Source: Anaerolineales bacterium
GTDB taxonomy: Bacteria > Chloroflexota > Anaerolineae > Anaerolineales > Villigracilaceae
Length of the DNA: 45,603 nt
Assembly: GCA_017985935.1 (NCBI GenBank)
Contig: JAGNWT010000029.1
Location: forward strand, 1-45,603
Direction: 5' to 3'
A program made the position numbers and the translations under genes. The notes beneath the pieces were generated by a model that did no database searches, had not been told where the DNA came from, and was given only the letters and a program-made list of their open reading frames with translations. Below are positions 7,601 to 15,258 of this stretch, piece after piece. Position 1 is the stretch's first letter. Every line of letters begins with the position of its first letter.

Positions 7601-8296
7601 CTATTCGTCCACGATGAAACGGTAGCCGATCCCGGGTTCAGTGAGGATGTACTGCGGCTGCTCGGGGTCGTCTTCCAGCTTCTTGCGGAGCTGGCGCATG
7701 TAAACGCGCAGGTACTCGGTATGGTTGGCGTCGGCGGGGTCCCAAACGTTCATGAGAATGCTCTGGTGGGTGAGCACCCGCCCATGATTGCCCGCCAGAT
7801 AGGCGAGCAGTTTGTATTCGGTGGCGGTCAGCTTGACCTCTTCATCGCCGCGTTTGACAACATGCCACGCAAGGTCGATCGTGATCTGCCCAGCCTTGAT
7901 GATCTTGCTTTGAGTCCCCTGCCTGCCCGCCGAGTGTCGCAGCGCCACGCGTACGCGCGCCAGCAATTCCTCCACGCCAAAGGGTTTGGTCAGGTAATCG
8001 TCCGCGCCTTTATCCAGCGCCGAGACCTTGTCTCTTTCGCTGTCACGCACTGACAGAATGATGATCGGGATCTGTGTCCATTCGCGCAGACGGGTGCACA
8101 CTTCCACGCCGTCCATGTCAGGCAGACCCAGATCGAGGATGACGATATCGGGTTCGGTGGTGGCTGCCAGGGCGAGACCTTCCTCGCCGCGGCTTGCGGT
8201 CGTAACCTTGAATCCTTTTTCGGTCAGAATGGTGCGGATGGCGCGCTGGATCTGCAGTTCATCATCCACGACCAGAATGTGAGGCGCGTTCGTCAT
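7601..8296 (-). CDS. kdpE: KdpE-like OmpR-family response regulator
   Basis: 231 residues: receiver domain with acidic D11-D12, phosphoacceptor D55 in DIVILDLGLPD and the YLTKP lysine, then a winged-helix DNA-binding domain (about 130-228) with VKLTATEYKLLAYLAGNHGRVLTHQSIL and TEPGIGYRF. Sequence and length fit KdpE, which controls potassium uptake genes in other bacteria. The start overlaps the stop of the kinase gene by four bases (ATGA), so the two are translationally coupled. No kdpFABC genes are in the window; the KimA-like transporter downstream is the plausible local target. The orthology is judged from motif similarity only. Confidence 0.88.
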   Translation of the reverse strand: MTNAPHILVVDDELQIQRAIRTILTEKGFKVTTASRGEEGLALAATTEPDIVILDLGLPDMDGVEVCTRLREWTQIPIIILSVRDSERDKVSALDKGADDYLTKPFGVEELLARVRVALRHSAGRQGTQSKIIKAGQITIDLAWHVVKRGDEEVKLTATEYKLLAYLAGNHGRVLTHQSILMNVWDPADANHTEYLRVYMRQLRKKLEDDPEQPQYILTEPGIGYRFIVDE

Positions 8297-9762
8297 TCGT
8301 TCTCCGAATCCATTGGAAGTTTGGGAGGCGACACACCTTCCCAGATCAGCGGCAGGGTGAAGTGAAATGCCAAACCGTCGGGCATGTTCTCAGCCCAGAT
8401 CCTTCCGCCATGCGCTTCGATGATACCCTTGCAGATCGAAAGACCAAGCCCGGTGCCGGTGACCCTGTCTGCGGCGGTGATGCGGAAAAATTTATCGAAT
8501 ATTCTTTCAAGATGTTCCTGCGGGATCTGCGGTCCCTGGTTGCTAACCATCACATGCAGCAACTCGCTTTCCACGCCCGCTTTTACCTGGATCACAGTTT
8601 TCTCCGGGGCATACTTTATGCTGTTGCTGACCAGATTGGTGAAGACCTGTTCCATCTGCACATAATCTACTGGTACAAGCGGCAGGCTTTCAGGCACATC
8701 CACTTGAATGCGATGTTCCCCCGCAAGATGTTTCATGCGTTTGAGTACGCTGCCTACGATCTCCGGCAGGATGTTCCATTCATGCTTCGGCTTCAACGCG
8801 CCAGACTCAATGCGCGACATATCAAGCAGGTTGCCGACCAGCATGTTCAGGTGATCGGCTTCATCGTCAATGGCGGCGATCAATTCCGGGCGCGCGGCGG
8901 AATCCCAATGCACATCGTTGCTGCGCAAACTTGAAGCGGCGGCTTTGATCGTGGAGAGCGGAGTTCGTAATTCATGGGATACCGAAGAGAGCAGCGTGGA
9001 CTTTAATCTGTCGCTTTCTTCGAGGACTCTTGCACGCGATTCTGCTTCTGCCAGCCGCGCCCGTTCAAGCGCCAACGCGCCCTGACTCGCGAATGTCTGC
9101 AGCAACCGCTTCTCACTGGACGTGATGGCTGGGGTTGCCCTCCACAACCGAATCTCCCCGAGAGAGCCGCGTGCCATTTGGATCGGGACGACCCACTCAG
9201 GTGCGCGTGCAGGCGGATTTGTTTCGGTCAGCCGAAATACAAAAGGCTGTGGACCGGTGATCTGCAATTCCACCGCTTCTCCCTGTGATACGCTCTGCAC
9301 CTGTTTGGCGAGGATGCTTGCTATGGTCTGCCTGTCGTGCAACCCTGCAAGAGCGGTGCTCAACTCGTAAAGCAGGGTTGCTTCACGTTCGCGGGCGGTC
9401 GCCGCCGAAAGACCCGCTTGCATCCGCCCGACCAGTTGGCTGATGACGATCGCCACGATCAGAAAAATGACAAGGATCACTACATCCGTTGGGCGGTGAA
9501 CTGCTAGACGGTAATATGGCTGAATAAAAAAGTAATTGAAAGTGAGAAAGGTTGTCAGCGCGCTCGTCACCCCTGGTCCGAGACCCCAATAGGCGGTGAT
9601 CAGCCCAAGCGGAATTAAATATAGCAAGGCCACCAGCGCAGTATCCAGCGCGTCACGCAGGGTGAACAAAAAGCCCGTGACGAGCGCAATGAATCCAAAC
9701 GCAAGCAGGTATTGATAGGGGCGGGAGATCAGCGATGAACTTTGCATGTTGATGAAGTTCAT
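8293..9762 (-). CDS. KdpD-like sensor kinase lacking the N-terminal KdpD/USP module
   Basis: 489 residues: four-helix DUF4118 membrane region typical of KdpD (about 15-115, with NYFFIQPYYRLAVHRPTD), a GAF-like domain (125-235), then HisKA with the phosphorylated H263 in SSVSHELRTPLS and an HATPase domain (N box NLVSNSIKYAP, later GTGLGLSICKGI). Full KdpD is near 900 residues; the ~370-residue cytosolic KdpD plus USP part is absent here. Reading further upstream in this frame runs through the tRNA gene, so ATG at 9762 (AAGG 5 bases before) is chosen; ATG at 9747 is possible. It likely phosphorylates the coupled KdpE-like regulator. Confidence 0.88.
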   Translation of the reverse strand: MNFINMQSSSLISRPYQYLLAFGFIALVTGFLFTLRDALDTALVALLYLIPLGLITAYWGLGPGVTSALTTFLTFNYFFIQPYYRLAVHRPTDVVILVIFLIVAIVISQLVGRMQAGLSAATAREREATLLYELSTALAGLHDRQTIASILAKQVQSVSQGEAVELQITGPQPFVFRLTETNPPARAPEWVVPIQMARGSLGEIRLWRATPAITSSEKRLLQTFASQGALALERARLAEAESRARVLEESDRLKSTLLSSVSHELRTPLSTIKAAASSLRSNDVHWDSAARPELIAAIDDEADHLNMLVGNLLDMSRIESGALKPKHEWNILPEIVGSVLKRMKHLAGEHRIQVDVPESLPLVPVDYVQMEQVFTNLVSNSIKYAPEKTVIQVKAGVESELLHVMVSNQGPQIPQEHLERIFDKFFRITAADRVTGTGLGLSICKGIIEAHGGRIWAENMPDGLAFHFTLPLIWEGVSPPKLPMDSENE

Positions 9763-9784
9763 TATACCTTTTGGTGTCTTCAGG

Positions 9785-9817
9785 CAAAAAATAAAACCGC
9801 CGAAAGGCGGTTTTATT
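9785..9817 (-). terminator. Terminator of tRNA-Val
   Basis: A perfect 12-bp stem (9790-9801 with 9806-9817, tetraloop) followed on the minus strand by five T residues. It begins right after the mature tRNA 3' end, separating it from the kinase gene. Confidence 0.92.
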
Positions 9818-9818
9818 G

Positions 9819-9892
9819 TGGGCGCGCAGGGGCTCGAACCCCGGACCTCATGTGTGTGATACATGCGCTCTAACCAACTGAGCTACGCACCC
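9819..9892 (-). tRNA. tRNA-Val (anticodon CAC)
   Basis: 74 bases on the minus strand. The 7-bp acceptor stem starts GGGTGCG (one G-U pair), followed by the D arm GCTCAGTTGGTTAGAGC, a 5-bp anticodon stem around loop ATCACAC giving CAC, a five-base variable region, and the T arm with GGTTCGAGCC form. The discriminator is A. The 3' CCA is not encoded, so it must be added by a nucleotidyltransferase. It reads GTG valine codons. Confidence 0.96.
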
Positions 9893-9906
9893 GGAAAGCG
9901 TCGCAG

Positions 9907-9935
9907 ATTATAGTATAGCCTTTCTGCTTTGACAA
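9907..9935 (-). promoter_or_regulatory. Promoter of tRNA-Val
   Basis: On the minus strand TTGTCA (9930-9935), 17-base spacer, TATAAT (9907-9912); the mature tRNA begins 14 bases after the -10 box. This is the most canonical promoter in the window. Confidence 0.85.
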
Positions 9936-9942
9936 GTATGAT

Positions 9943-11163
9943 TTATGGCGGGGGCAGGTAATCCCACGGGTTGACCTTTACGCCGGCCATCAGCTCAAAA
10001 TGCAGGTGAGAACCGGAGGAACGTCCTGTGGAGCCGACGGCGCCGATGCTCTCTCCCTGCCCGACGCTTGTTCCACAGCCGCGATACAACTCGCTGAGGT
10101 GGGCATACAGGGATTGGAAGCCGTTGCCGTGGTCGATCATGATCATGTTGCCGTAGCCATAATTGTTCCAGCCCGAATACACGATGACACCCGCATCGGT
10201 CGCGTACACTGCTTCGCCGGTGTTGCCCGCGAAATCCAGACCGCGGTGATTGGTCTTTTCAGAAAAATCAAATCCCGAAAGGTAATGCTTGTTGGTCGGG
10301 TAAACATACGTCCCGTATCCGACCGCTCCGCCGCTGACAGGGTCACATGCGCCGGGTCCAAGCACACGGGCAGAGGCAGGGTTGTCACGCGTCACACCGA
10401 GCGGCGCGCTCCAACTCACGAATTCCCGCTTGCCGCCCGGGATGATCAACCAGGTGCCGGTGGGGATGTTGGCATTCTCGTAATCACCCACTGCATTGCG
10501 ATCCAGTTCGTTGCCCGGATATTCAATGACCTCCGCGGCAGTGACACCATAAAACTTTGCCCACTGACCGAAAGGAATACCTCCCAGCCATTCCCAATAC
10601 ACACCATCCACCGGCAGGATGTTCAACTCCTGACCGGGCTTCAAGGAATGCGGGTCGTCGAGCAAAAGGTTATAGTTCGCCCATAGCACGGTCTGCGGTT
10701 CGAGCCCGAATTTTTCGGCGATGCCAAAAACGGTGTCTCCGTCCAACACGGTATAGTAAGCCATCTCTTCACGCGGACGCGAAGGCACATTGGTGTGGAT
10801 CTGCGCCGAGCGCGAAATGCCCGAGATGACCGGGATGTCTGCCGCGGGGATGGAGTTGATATCCACTGCCACGGTCTCTTCTGGACCTGAGGCTTGGGCG
10901 CTGTTTTCTGTAAATTGATCCGGCGATTGACGGTAATATGCCTGCACAAGGAAGATCACTGCCACGATGGCAACGACCGAAAATAGATTTGTTCCGATCC
11001 GCAAAAGAGATTCGCCCAACCCCATTTGAACGAGACTGTTGACCCAGCGGGCGACCAGTCCGGGTTGTCTGATGGGATCTGATGGAGTTTTATTTTCCGC
11101 CGAAGGCTTGATGGCATCCAGCCCGCCGGAATTGGGTGAATCTTCATTAAAATTATTCTGCAT
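9943..11163 (-). CDS. LysM domain M23-family metallopeptidase, membrane anchored
   Basis: 406 residues. A cytoplasmic N-terminus (1-55), one membrane helix (57-76), a LysM domain (about 136-183, YTVLDGDTVFGIAEKFGL) for peptidoglycan binding, a second LysM-like stretch (~195-245), then an M23/LytM domain (290-400). Zinc ligands are visible: H306-x3-D310 (HRGLD) and HLHFE with H388; H355 in YAHL is the further active-site His. It should cleave or remodel cross-links in envelope peptide, or act as an EnvC-like activator. The start is set at ATG 11163 because TATGAT ends 7 bases upstream with TTGACG at 18 spacing, making the nearby ATGs at 11175 and 11172 overlap the promoter itself. Confidence 0.9.
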   Translation of the reverse strand: MQNNFNEDSPNSGGLDAIKPSAENKTPSDPIRQPGLVARWVNSLVQMGLGESLLRIGTNLFSVVAIVAVIFLVQAYYRQSPDQFTENSAQASGPEETVAVDINSIPAADIPVISGISRSAQIHTNVPSRPREEMAYYTVLDGDTVFGIAEKFGLEPQTVLWANYNLLLDDPHSLKPGQELNILPVDGVYWEWLGGIPFGQWAKFYGVTAAEVIEYPGNELDRNAVGDYENANIPTGTWLIIPGGKREFVSWSAPLGVTRDNPASARVLGPGACDPVSGGAVGYGTYVYPTNKHYLSGFDFSEKTNHRGLDFAGNTGEAVYATDAGVIVYSGWNNYGYGNMIMIDHGNGFQSLYAHLSELYRGCGTSVGQGESIGAVGSTGRSSGSHLHFELMAGVKVNPWDYLPPP

Positions 11164-11170
11164 GGAATTC

Positions 11171-11200
11171 ATCATAACATGGGCAAAAAATCAGCGTCAA
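11171..11200 (-). promoter_or_regulatory. Promoter of the M23 peptidase gene, leaderless type
   Basis: On the minus strand TTGACG (11195-11200), 18-base spacer, TATGAT (11171-11176), then 7 bases to ATG at 11163. No SD sequence is seen. Confidence 0.75.
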
Positions 11201-11226
11201 GTCGCCTGCCAAACGCTAATCCTACG

Positions 11227-12492
11227 TTAACCCACTGATTGACGGATTTTGGGTTGAAAGATCTGAATCCCGCCAATGATCACAAGTGATAACACGCCGC
11301 AGGTCAATGCTGTGGATGATAGACCCATTTCCTGGGTCATCCATCCGATGAGCAAACTGCCAAAGGGGGCAATGCCCTGCAATGCCCAAAGGTAAATGCT
11401 GAAAACCCGTCCGCGCAGAACATCGGGCACTTGCAATTGCAGAAGGGTGTTCATGGTTGCAAGTTGGGTGACCGCTCCCCAGCCCATGAGCGCGATCACG
11501 AACATGGTGGGCATCAGAGACTGCGAAAAGGGAATCGCGATCATTCCAAAAATGAAGAAGGCTTCACCAAGTAAAAGCCGCAGTCCGCGCCGATGAGCCG
11601 AATTGTTCATGGCGATGGAGAAAGCGGCGATCAAGGCTCCCGCTCCCTGCGCGGTGTAGAGCAGGCTGTTTCGCAAGTCCACTGAAGATTTTGTGTCGCC
11701 AATTTGTCCGAGCAGATCTTTTGAGACCACAGGCAGTTGTTGAATGATCGGGAATGCGAGCACGCCCAGTGTGGCGGCGATCACGACCAACAAACCCACA
11801 GCGGGGTTCTTTGTCAGATATTGCGTCCCTTCGCGCAACTCGGTGATCATGGGGCGGGTCCGCGGTTGGATTGGGGCTTTATACCGCGCGCGCGCAAATA
11901 ACAAACCAATGATGATGGTCAAAAAACTGATGCCGTTTAAAAGGAATATCCAACCTTCGCCGTTCTTTTTGAAAAGAAATAACAAGGGCACAACCAATGC
12001 CGGTCCCAGCACACGCGACAAGTTGAACGCGGTGGACTGCAGGGCGATGGCGTTTGGCAGGGCTTCCCGCCCCACGAGTTCGATCAACATCGCCTGCCGC
12101 GCCGTGATCTCGAAAGCGGTTGCGACCCCGAGAATGAGCGAAGTGACCACGATATGCCAGACCTGGATCGTTTCGCTCAGGGTAAGCAGGGCAAGCGCCA
12201 CGGTATCCACCATCATGACGAACTGAAGGAAGATGATGGCTTTTCTTTTATCCACATGCTCAATGAGCACGCCGCCTGGCAGTGCGAGAAAGAAGGTGGG
12301 TAGGGATGCTGCAAATCCGATAAGCCCGAGATCGAAAGGACGTCCGCTGATGCGATATGCCAAAAGTGGGAGCGCCGTGTTTTGCATGGAGGTGCCGATC
12401 AGGGAAAGTAAATGACCGACCCAGAAGATGGCGAAGTCTCGTGAAGCCAGGGCAGGGAAGCGTTGAGAAAGTTGAAGGCGAAGATTATTCAA
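11227..12492 (-). CDS. MFS transporter (EntS/DHA3-like exporter)
   Basis: 421 residues with about 12 hydrophobic segments and the order typical of the MFS_3 group: RDFAIFWVGHLLSLIGTSMQNTALPLLAYRISG at the start, ALPGGVLIEHVDKRKAI for the loop 2-3 motif, and QLQVPDVLRGRVFSIYLWALQGIAPFGSLLIG in the second half. Relatives export siderophores, macrolides or other small molecules; the substrate cannot be read here. The start is TTG, supported by GGAAGG about 5 bases before it. It lies 27 bases after the SRAP gene and is the last member of the selB-led operon. Confidence 0.88.
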   Translation of the reverse strand: MNNLRLQLSQRFPALASRDFAIFWVGHLLSLIGTSMQNTALPLLAYRISGRPFDLGLIGFAASLPTFFLALPGGVLIEHVDKRKAIIFLQFVMMVDTVALALLTLSETIQVWHIVVTSLILGVATAFEITARQAMLIELVGREALPNAIALQSTAFNLSRVLGPALVVPLLFLFKKNGEGWIFLLNGISFLTIIIGLLFARARYKAPIQPRTRPMITELREGTQYLTKNPAVGLLVVIAATLGVLAFPIIQQLPVVSKDLLGQIGDTKSSVDLRNSLLYTAQGAGALIAAFSIAMNNSAHRRGLRLLLGEAFFIFGMIAIPFSQSLMPTMFVIALMGWGAVTQLATMNTLLQLQVPDVLRGRVFSIYLWALQGIAPFGSLLIGWMTQEMGLSSTALTCGVLSLVIIGGIQIFQPKIRQSVG

Positions 12493-12519
12493 TTGTTTCC
12501 TTCCGAAAATCTTCGGGAG

Positions 12520-13188
12520 CTAGGCAGGCAGAATGCATTCAGCCCGGTCATTGCCCGGCGCGTTGACCATGGTTGAGACCGGGTAGGCAGACATTCTGTC
12601 TGCGGGGAATGGCTGAATGTGGTGGAGCAGGCTGTCGGGAGTCCGAGGCGCGGCATCCAGCCAGTCGGCATAAGCAGACCGGTCAAGAATGACTGGCATG
12701 CGATTGTGCAGGGTGGACATCAACTCATTGGGCGCGGTGGTGATAATGGTGCAGGTGCGGATCGTGCCTCCATCAGGCGAGTTCCATTCATCCCACAGAC
12801 CGGCAAAGGCAAAAGGCTTGCGATCTTTCATGTGGATAAAGTAAGGCGTTTTTGTTTTCACGCCTTCCTGCGCTTTCCATTCGTAAAAGCCATCGGTGAG
12901 GATCAGGCACCGCTTGTATTTGAACCCGCCGCGAAAGGAAGGTTTCTCGGCGATGGTCTCGCCGCGCGCATTGATCAGTTTGTTCGCGATGGTCGGGTCT
13001 TTTGCCCAGGAGGGAATCAGCCCCCACAGGAAAAAGTCGGCTGCGTTCTTTCCATTATTGGGAATGGCAAGGATGGGCTGGGAAGGCGCAATGTTGTAAC
13101 GCGGCGAGAATTGGGTTGGAAAAATGAAATCGCCGAATGCGTCTTGCAGTTCGGCAGGGTTAACGGTGAGCGTGAATCGTCCGCACAT
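12520..13188 (-). CDS. yedK: SOS response-associated peptidase family protein (YedK/HMCES)
   Basis: SRAP proteins bind abasic sites in single-stranded DNA and form a thiazolidine cross-link through Cys2 after removal of Met1, shielding the lesion. All key residues are present: C2 (MCGRF), N73 (INARGET), E103 (GFYEW) and H161 (LHNRMPV). The 222-residue length is standard. AGGAGA lies 8-9 bases ahead of the ATG. It sits 20 bases after the PAS kinase gene and before the MFS gene. No LexA-type operator is apparent, so damage control may not apply if it is read from the selB promoter. Confidence 0.95.
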   Translation of the reverse strand: MCGRFTLTVNPAELQDAFGDFIFPTQFSPRYNIAPSQPILAIPNNGKNAADFFLWGLIPSWAKDPTIANKLINARGETIAEKPSFRGGFKYKRCLILTDGFYEWKAQEGVKTKTPYFIHMKDRKPFAFAGLWDEWNSPDGGTIRTCTIITTAPNELMSTLHNRMPVILDRSAYADWLDAAPRTPDSLLHHIQPFPADRMSAYPVSTMVNAPGNDRAECILPA

Positions 13189-13208
13189 GATGGTTTCTCC
13201 TATTCAAT

Positions 13209-15251
13209 TTACAGTAAAGTGAAATAAAAAGTTGAGCCTTTGCCCGGCCGCGACTCGAGCCAGATGTGACCACCGTGTACTTCGATGATCCGCTTGACCA
13301 GAGTCAGTCCAATGCCTGTACCTTCGGTGCTTGAATTTAATTTATTGAAAAGACCAAAGATGCGTTCATGAAATTCGGGCGGGATGCCAATGCCGTTATC
13401 TCTCACGTAGAAGACCCGTTCTTCAGCTTCATTCTTTAGTGAGCCGATGGCGATGACACGCCGGGTTTGAGGTCCCATGAACTTTGTGGCGTTATCCACC
13501 AGATTTTGAATGACCTCGATCAGACGCGTGCGGTCGCCGGTGACCTGAATATCGTCCATGCCTTCGAGCACGATGGACACGTTCTCGGTTTCGATCTGAC
13601 CGCGTACCAATTCCAGGGCATCGCTTACCAGTTCGGTAAATGTGAACTCGGTCGGCGGGTTCATCAGCCTGCCGATCCGGGAAAGTTCAAGCAGGTCTCG
13701 CAGCAGGCTTTGCATTTTATCCACGGCTTGTTGAATGCGGCTCACATCCTGTTGAAGCCGCGCAAAATCTCCCTTGCGGGCATCCTGCTCAAGATAAGCG
13801 AGAAAGCCCGTAATGGTCACAAGTGGTGATTTTAGATCGTGCGAAACGGTGTAGGTGAATTGTTCAAGCTCGGCATTCTTGGCTTCCAATTCGTTGATCA
13901 AAGCTTCCCGTTCAGACTCCGCTTTTTTTCGGTCGGAGATCTCGCGGGTGATGCCCACCGTTCCGACCACTTCACCTTCCAGATTGTGGATCGGAGTCTT
14001 GATGGTCTCCACCCAATATTCCCGCCCTTTGCCGTCGATCTGGGTTTCTTCCATGTAAATGCGTTGACCTGTGCGCATGATCTCCAGGTCGCTGGTTCGG
14101 TAATGTTCGGCAAAGTCTTTTTGCCAGATTTCGAAATCGCTTCGCCCGATGATCTCTTCCGCTTTCAATCCGACAACCCGAGCAAATTGCTCGTTGACTT
14201 CAATGTACCGGCTGTCTTTATCTTTCAGCCATGCGGTATCCGGGATCCCATTCAAGATCGCCGATTGCTGTAACATGGTCTGCTTGAGTTTTTCCTCTGC
14301 CGCCTTTGTATGGGTGATGTCTTGCACAGCGCCCACAATACCCTTGAGGCTGTTCGTTTCTTTATCCCAGATCGGGTGGGCAGATATCCGCCCCCATCGC
14401 ATCTCGCCGCTTTTGGTATAGGTGCGGATCTCTGACCTGACGTTTCGGTTTTGGCGAAGTTCTGCCATATCCTGGGCATCTTTTTCGACATCGTCAGGGT
14501 GCAGGTGCTTTGTCCACCCGCCGCTCTCAATATATTCCTCAAAGGTGTACCCGGTCAGGTTTTCGAAGGCGCCCGCCACCCAAACCAATTTAACCCCGCC
14601 TTGTGGATCAACCTCTGTGGCAAAGGTATAGTCTGTGGTGACACCGGAGATCAGGCGGTAACGCTCCTCGCTTGCCGAAGCGCGCTTCAACGCGTTCTGA
14701 ACGACCTTCCGTGAGAGATATTGAAGGATCATACCCATCGGGAAGATCGCCAGGCTTATCACCCAGGTGGTTGTAAGGTTAGCCCGATGTGAGGGGACCA
14801 GTAAGCCGTTGTTCTCTGCGTACACCATCAATCCACCGGTGACCAATGAGAGCATCGTAATGCCGAAGGTGGTCCGCCCGCTGGTCAAAATTCCTGCGAT
14901 CACGATCACCAGCGGATACCCAAGCAGATATCCTTCCCCCATCACACCTGACCCGGTAATGGCGGTGACGGTAAAGAACAGCCACAACGCCCCAACCTGA
15001 ATGAGCGAGGCTGCGCGTACATATCCGCGATGCAAAAGATAAAAAAGAAAAAGATTGACGAGCTCCCCAATGACGGTCTGCAGCAACGCCCGGTTCAACT
15101 CTTCGGGTGAATTGAAAATTACATACAGCACATAGGGCACCGGGACAAATATCAGCCCCCACAAGATCACAAATAACAGATACGCTTGAAAGGTTTTTGA
15201 ATCATCTTCAAAAGATGGCGGAGAAAATAACCTCTTCAAGATATCAGGCAT
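13209..15251 (-). CDS. PAS-domain membrane histidine kinase
   Basis: 680 residues. Six hydrophobic segments fill the first ~195 residues. Two PAS domains follow: about 205-330 (YRLISGVTTDYTFATEVDPQ, ending in a PAC-type stretch VGAVQDITHTKAAEEKL) and 335-450 (AILNGIPDTAWLKDKDSRYIEVNEQFARVVG, ending GTVGITREISDRKKAE). A coiled linker leads to HisKA with the phosphorylatable His in FTYTVSHDLKSPLVT and an HATPase domain (NLVDNATKF, later GTGIGLTLVKRI). The VSHDLKSPL box is of the phytochrome-like/DL type. No response regulator is adjacent. It starts 7 bases after selB ends, so it is cotranscribed. The signal it senses is unknown. Confidence 0.92.
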   Translation of the reverse strand: MPDILKRLFSPPSFEDDSKTFQAYLLFVILWGLIFVPVPYVLYVIFNSPEELNRALLQTVIGELVNLFLFYLLHRGYVRAASLIQVGALWLFFTVTAITGSGVMGEGYLLGYPLVIVIAGILTSGRTTFGITMLSLVTGGLMVYAENNGLLVPSHRANLTTTWVISLAIFPMGMILQYLSRKVVQNALKRASASEERYRLISGVTTDYTFATEVDPQGGVKLVWVAGAFENLTGYTFEEYIESGGWTKHLHPDDVEKDAQDMAELRQNRNVRSEIRTYTKSGEMRWGRISAHPIWDKETNSLKGIVGAVQDITHTKAAEEKLKQTMLQQSAILNGIPDTAWLKDKDSRYIEVNEQFARVVGLKAEEIIGRSDFEIWQKDFAEHYRTSDLEIMRTGQRIYMEETQIDGKGREYWVETIKTPIHNLEGEVVGTVGITREISDRKKAESEREALINELEAKNAELEQFTYTVSHDLKSPLVTITGFLAYLEQDARKGDFARLQQDVSRIQQAVDKMQSLLRDLLELSRIGRLMNPPTEFTFTELVSDALELVRGQIETENVSIVLEGMDDIQVTGDRTRLIEVIQNLVDNATKFMGPQTRRVIAIGSLKNEAEERVFYVRDNGIGIPPEFHERIFGLFNKLNSSTEGTGIGLTLVKRIIEVHGGHIWLESRPGKGSTFYFTLL

Positions 15252-15258
15252 CGGATTC

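Noticed and set aside
9747..9762. TATAAT overlapping the kinase start codon as a -10 box
   Set aside because: It would place the start inside the coding sequence; the upstream TTGCCT is only 15 bases away. I kept ATG 9762, but ATG 9747 remains possible.
9763..9864. N-terminal extension of the KdpD-like kinase
   Set aside because: The extra residues are encoded by the tRNA-Val gene and its terminator, so the extension is an artefact.
10000..10686. 228-codon open frame on the plus strand inside the M23 gene
   Set aside because: Opposite the LysM and M23 motifs, with no domain of its own.
12619..13227. 202-codon open frame on the plus strand over the SRAP gene
   Set aside because: The minus-strand frame carries C2, N73, E103 and H161 of the SRAP family.
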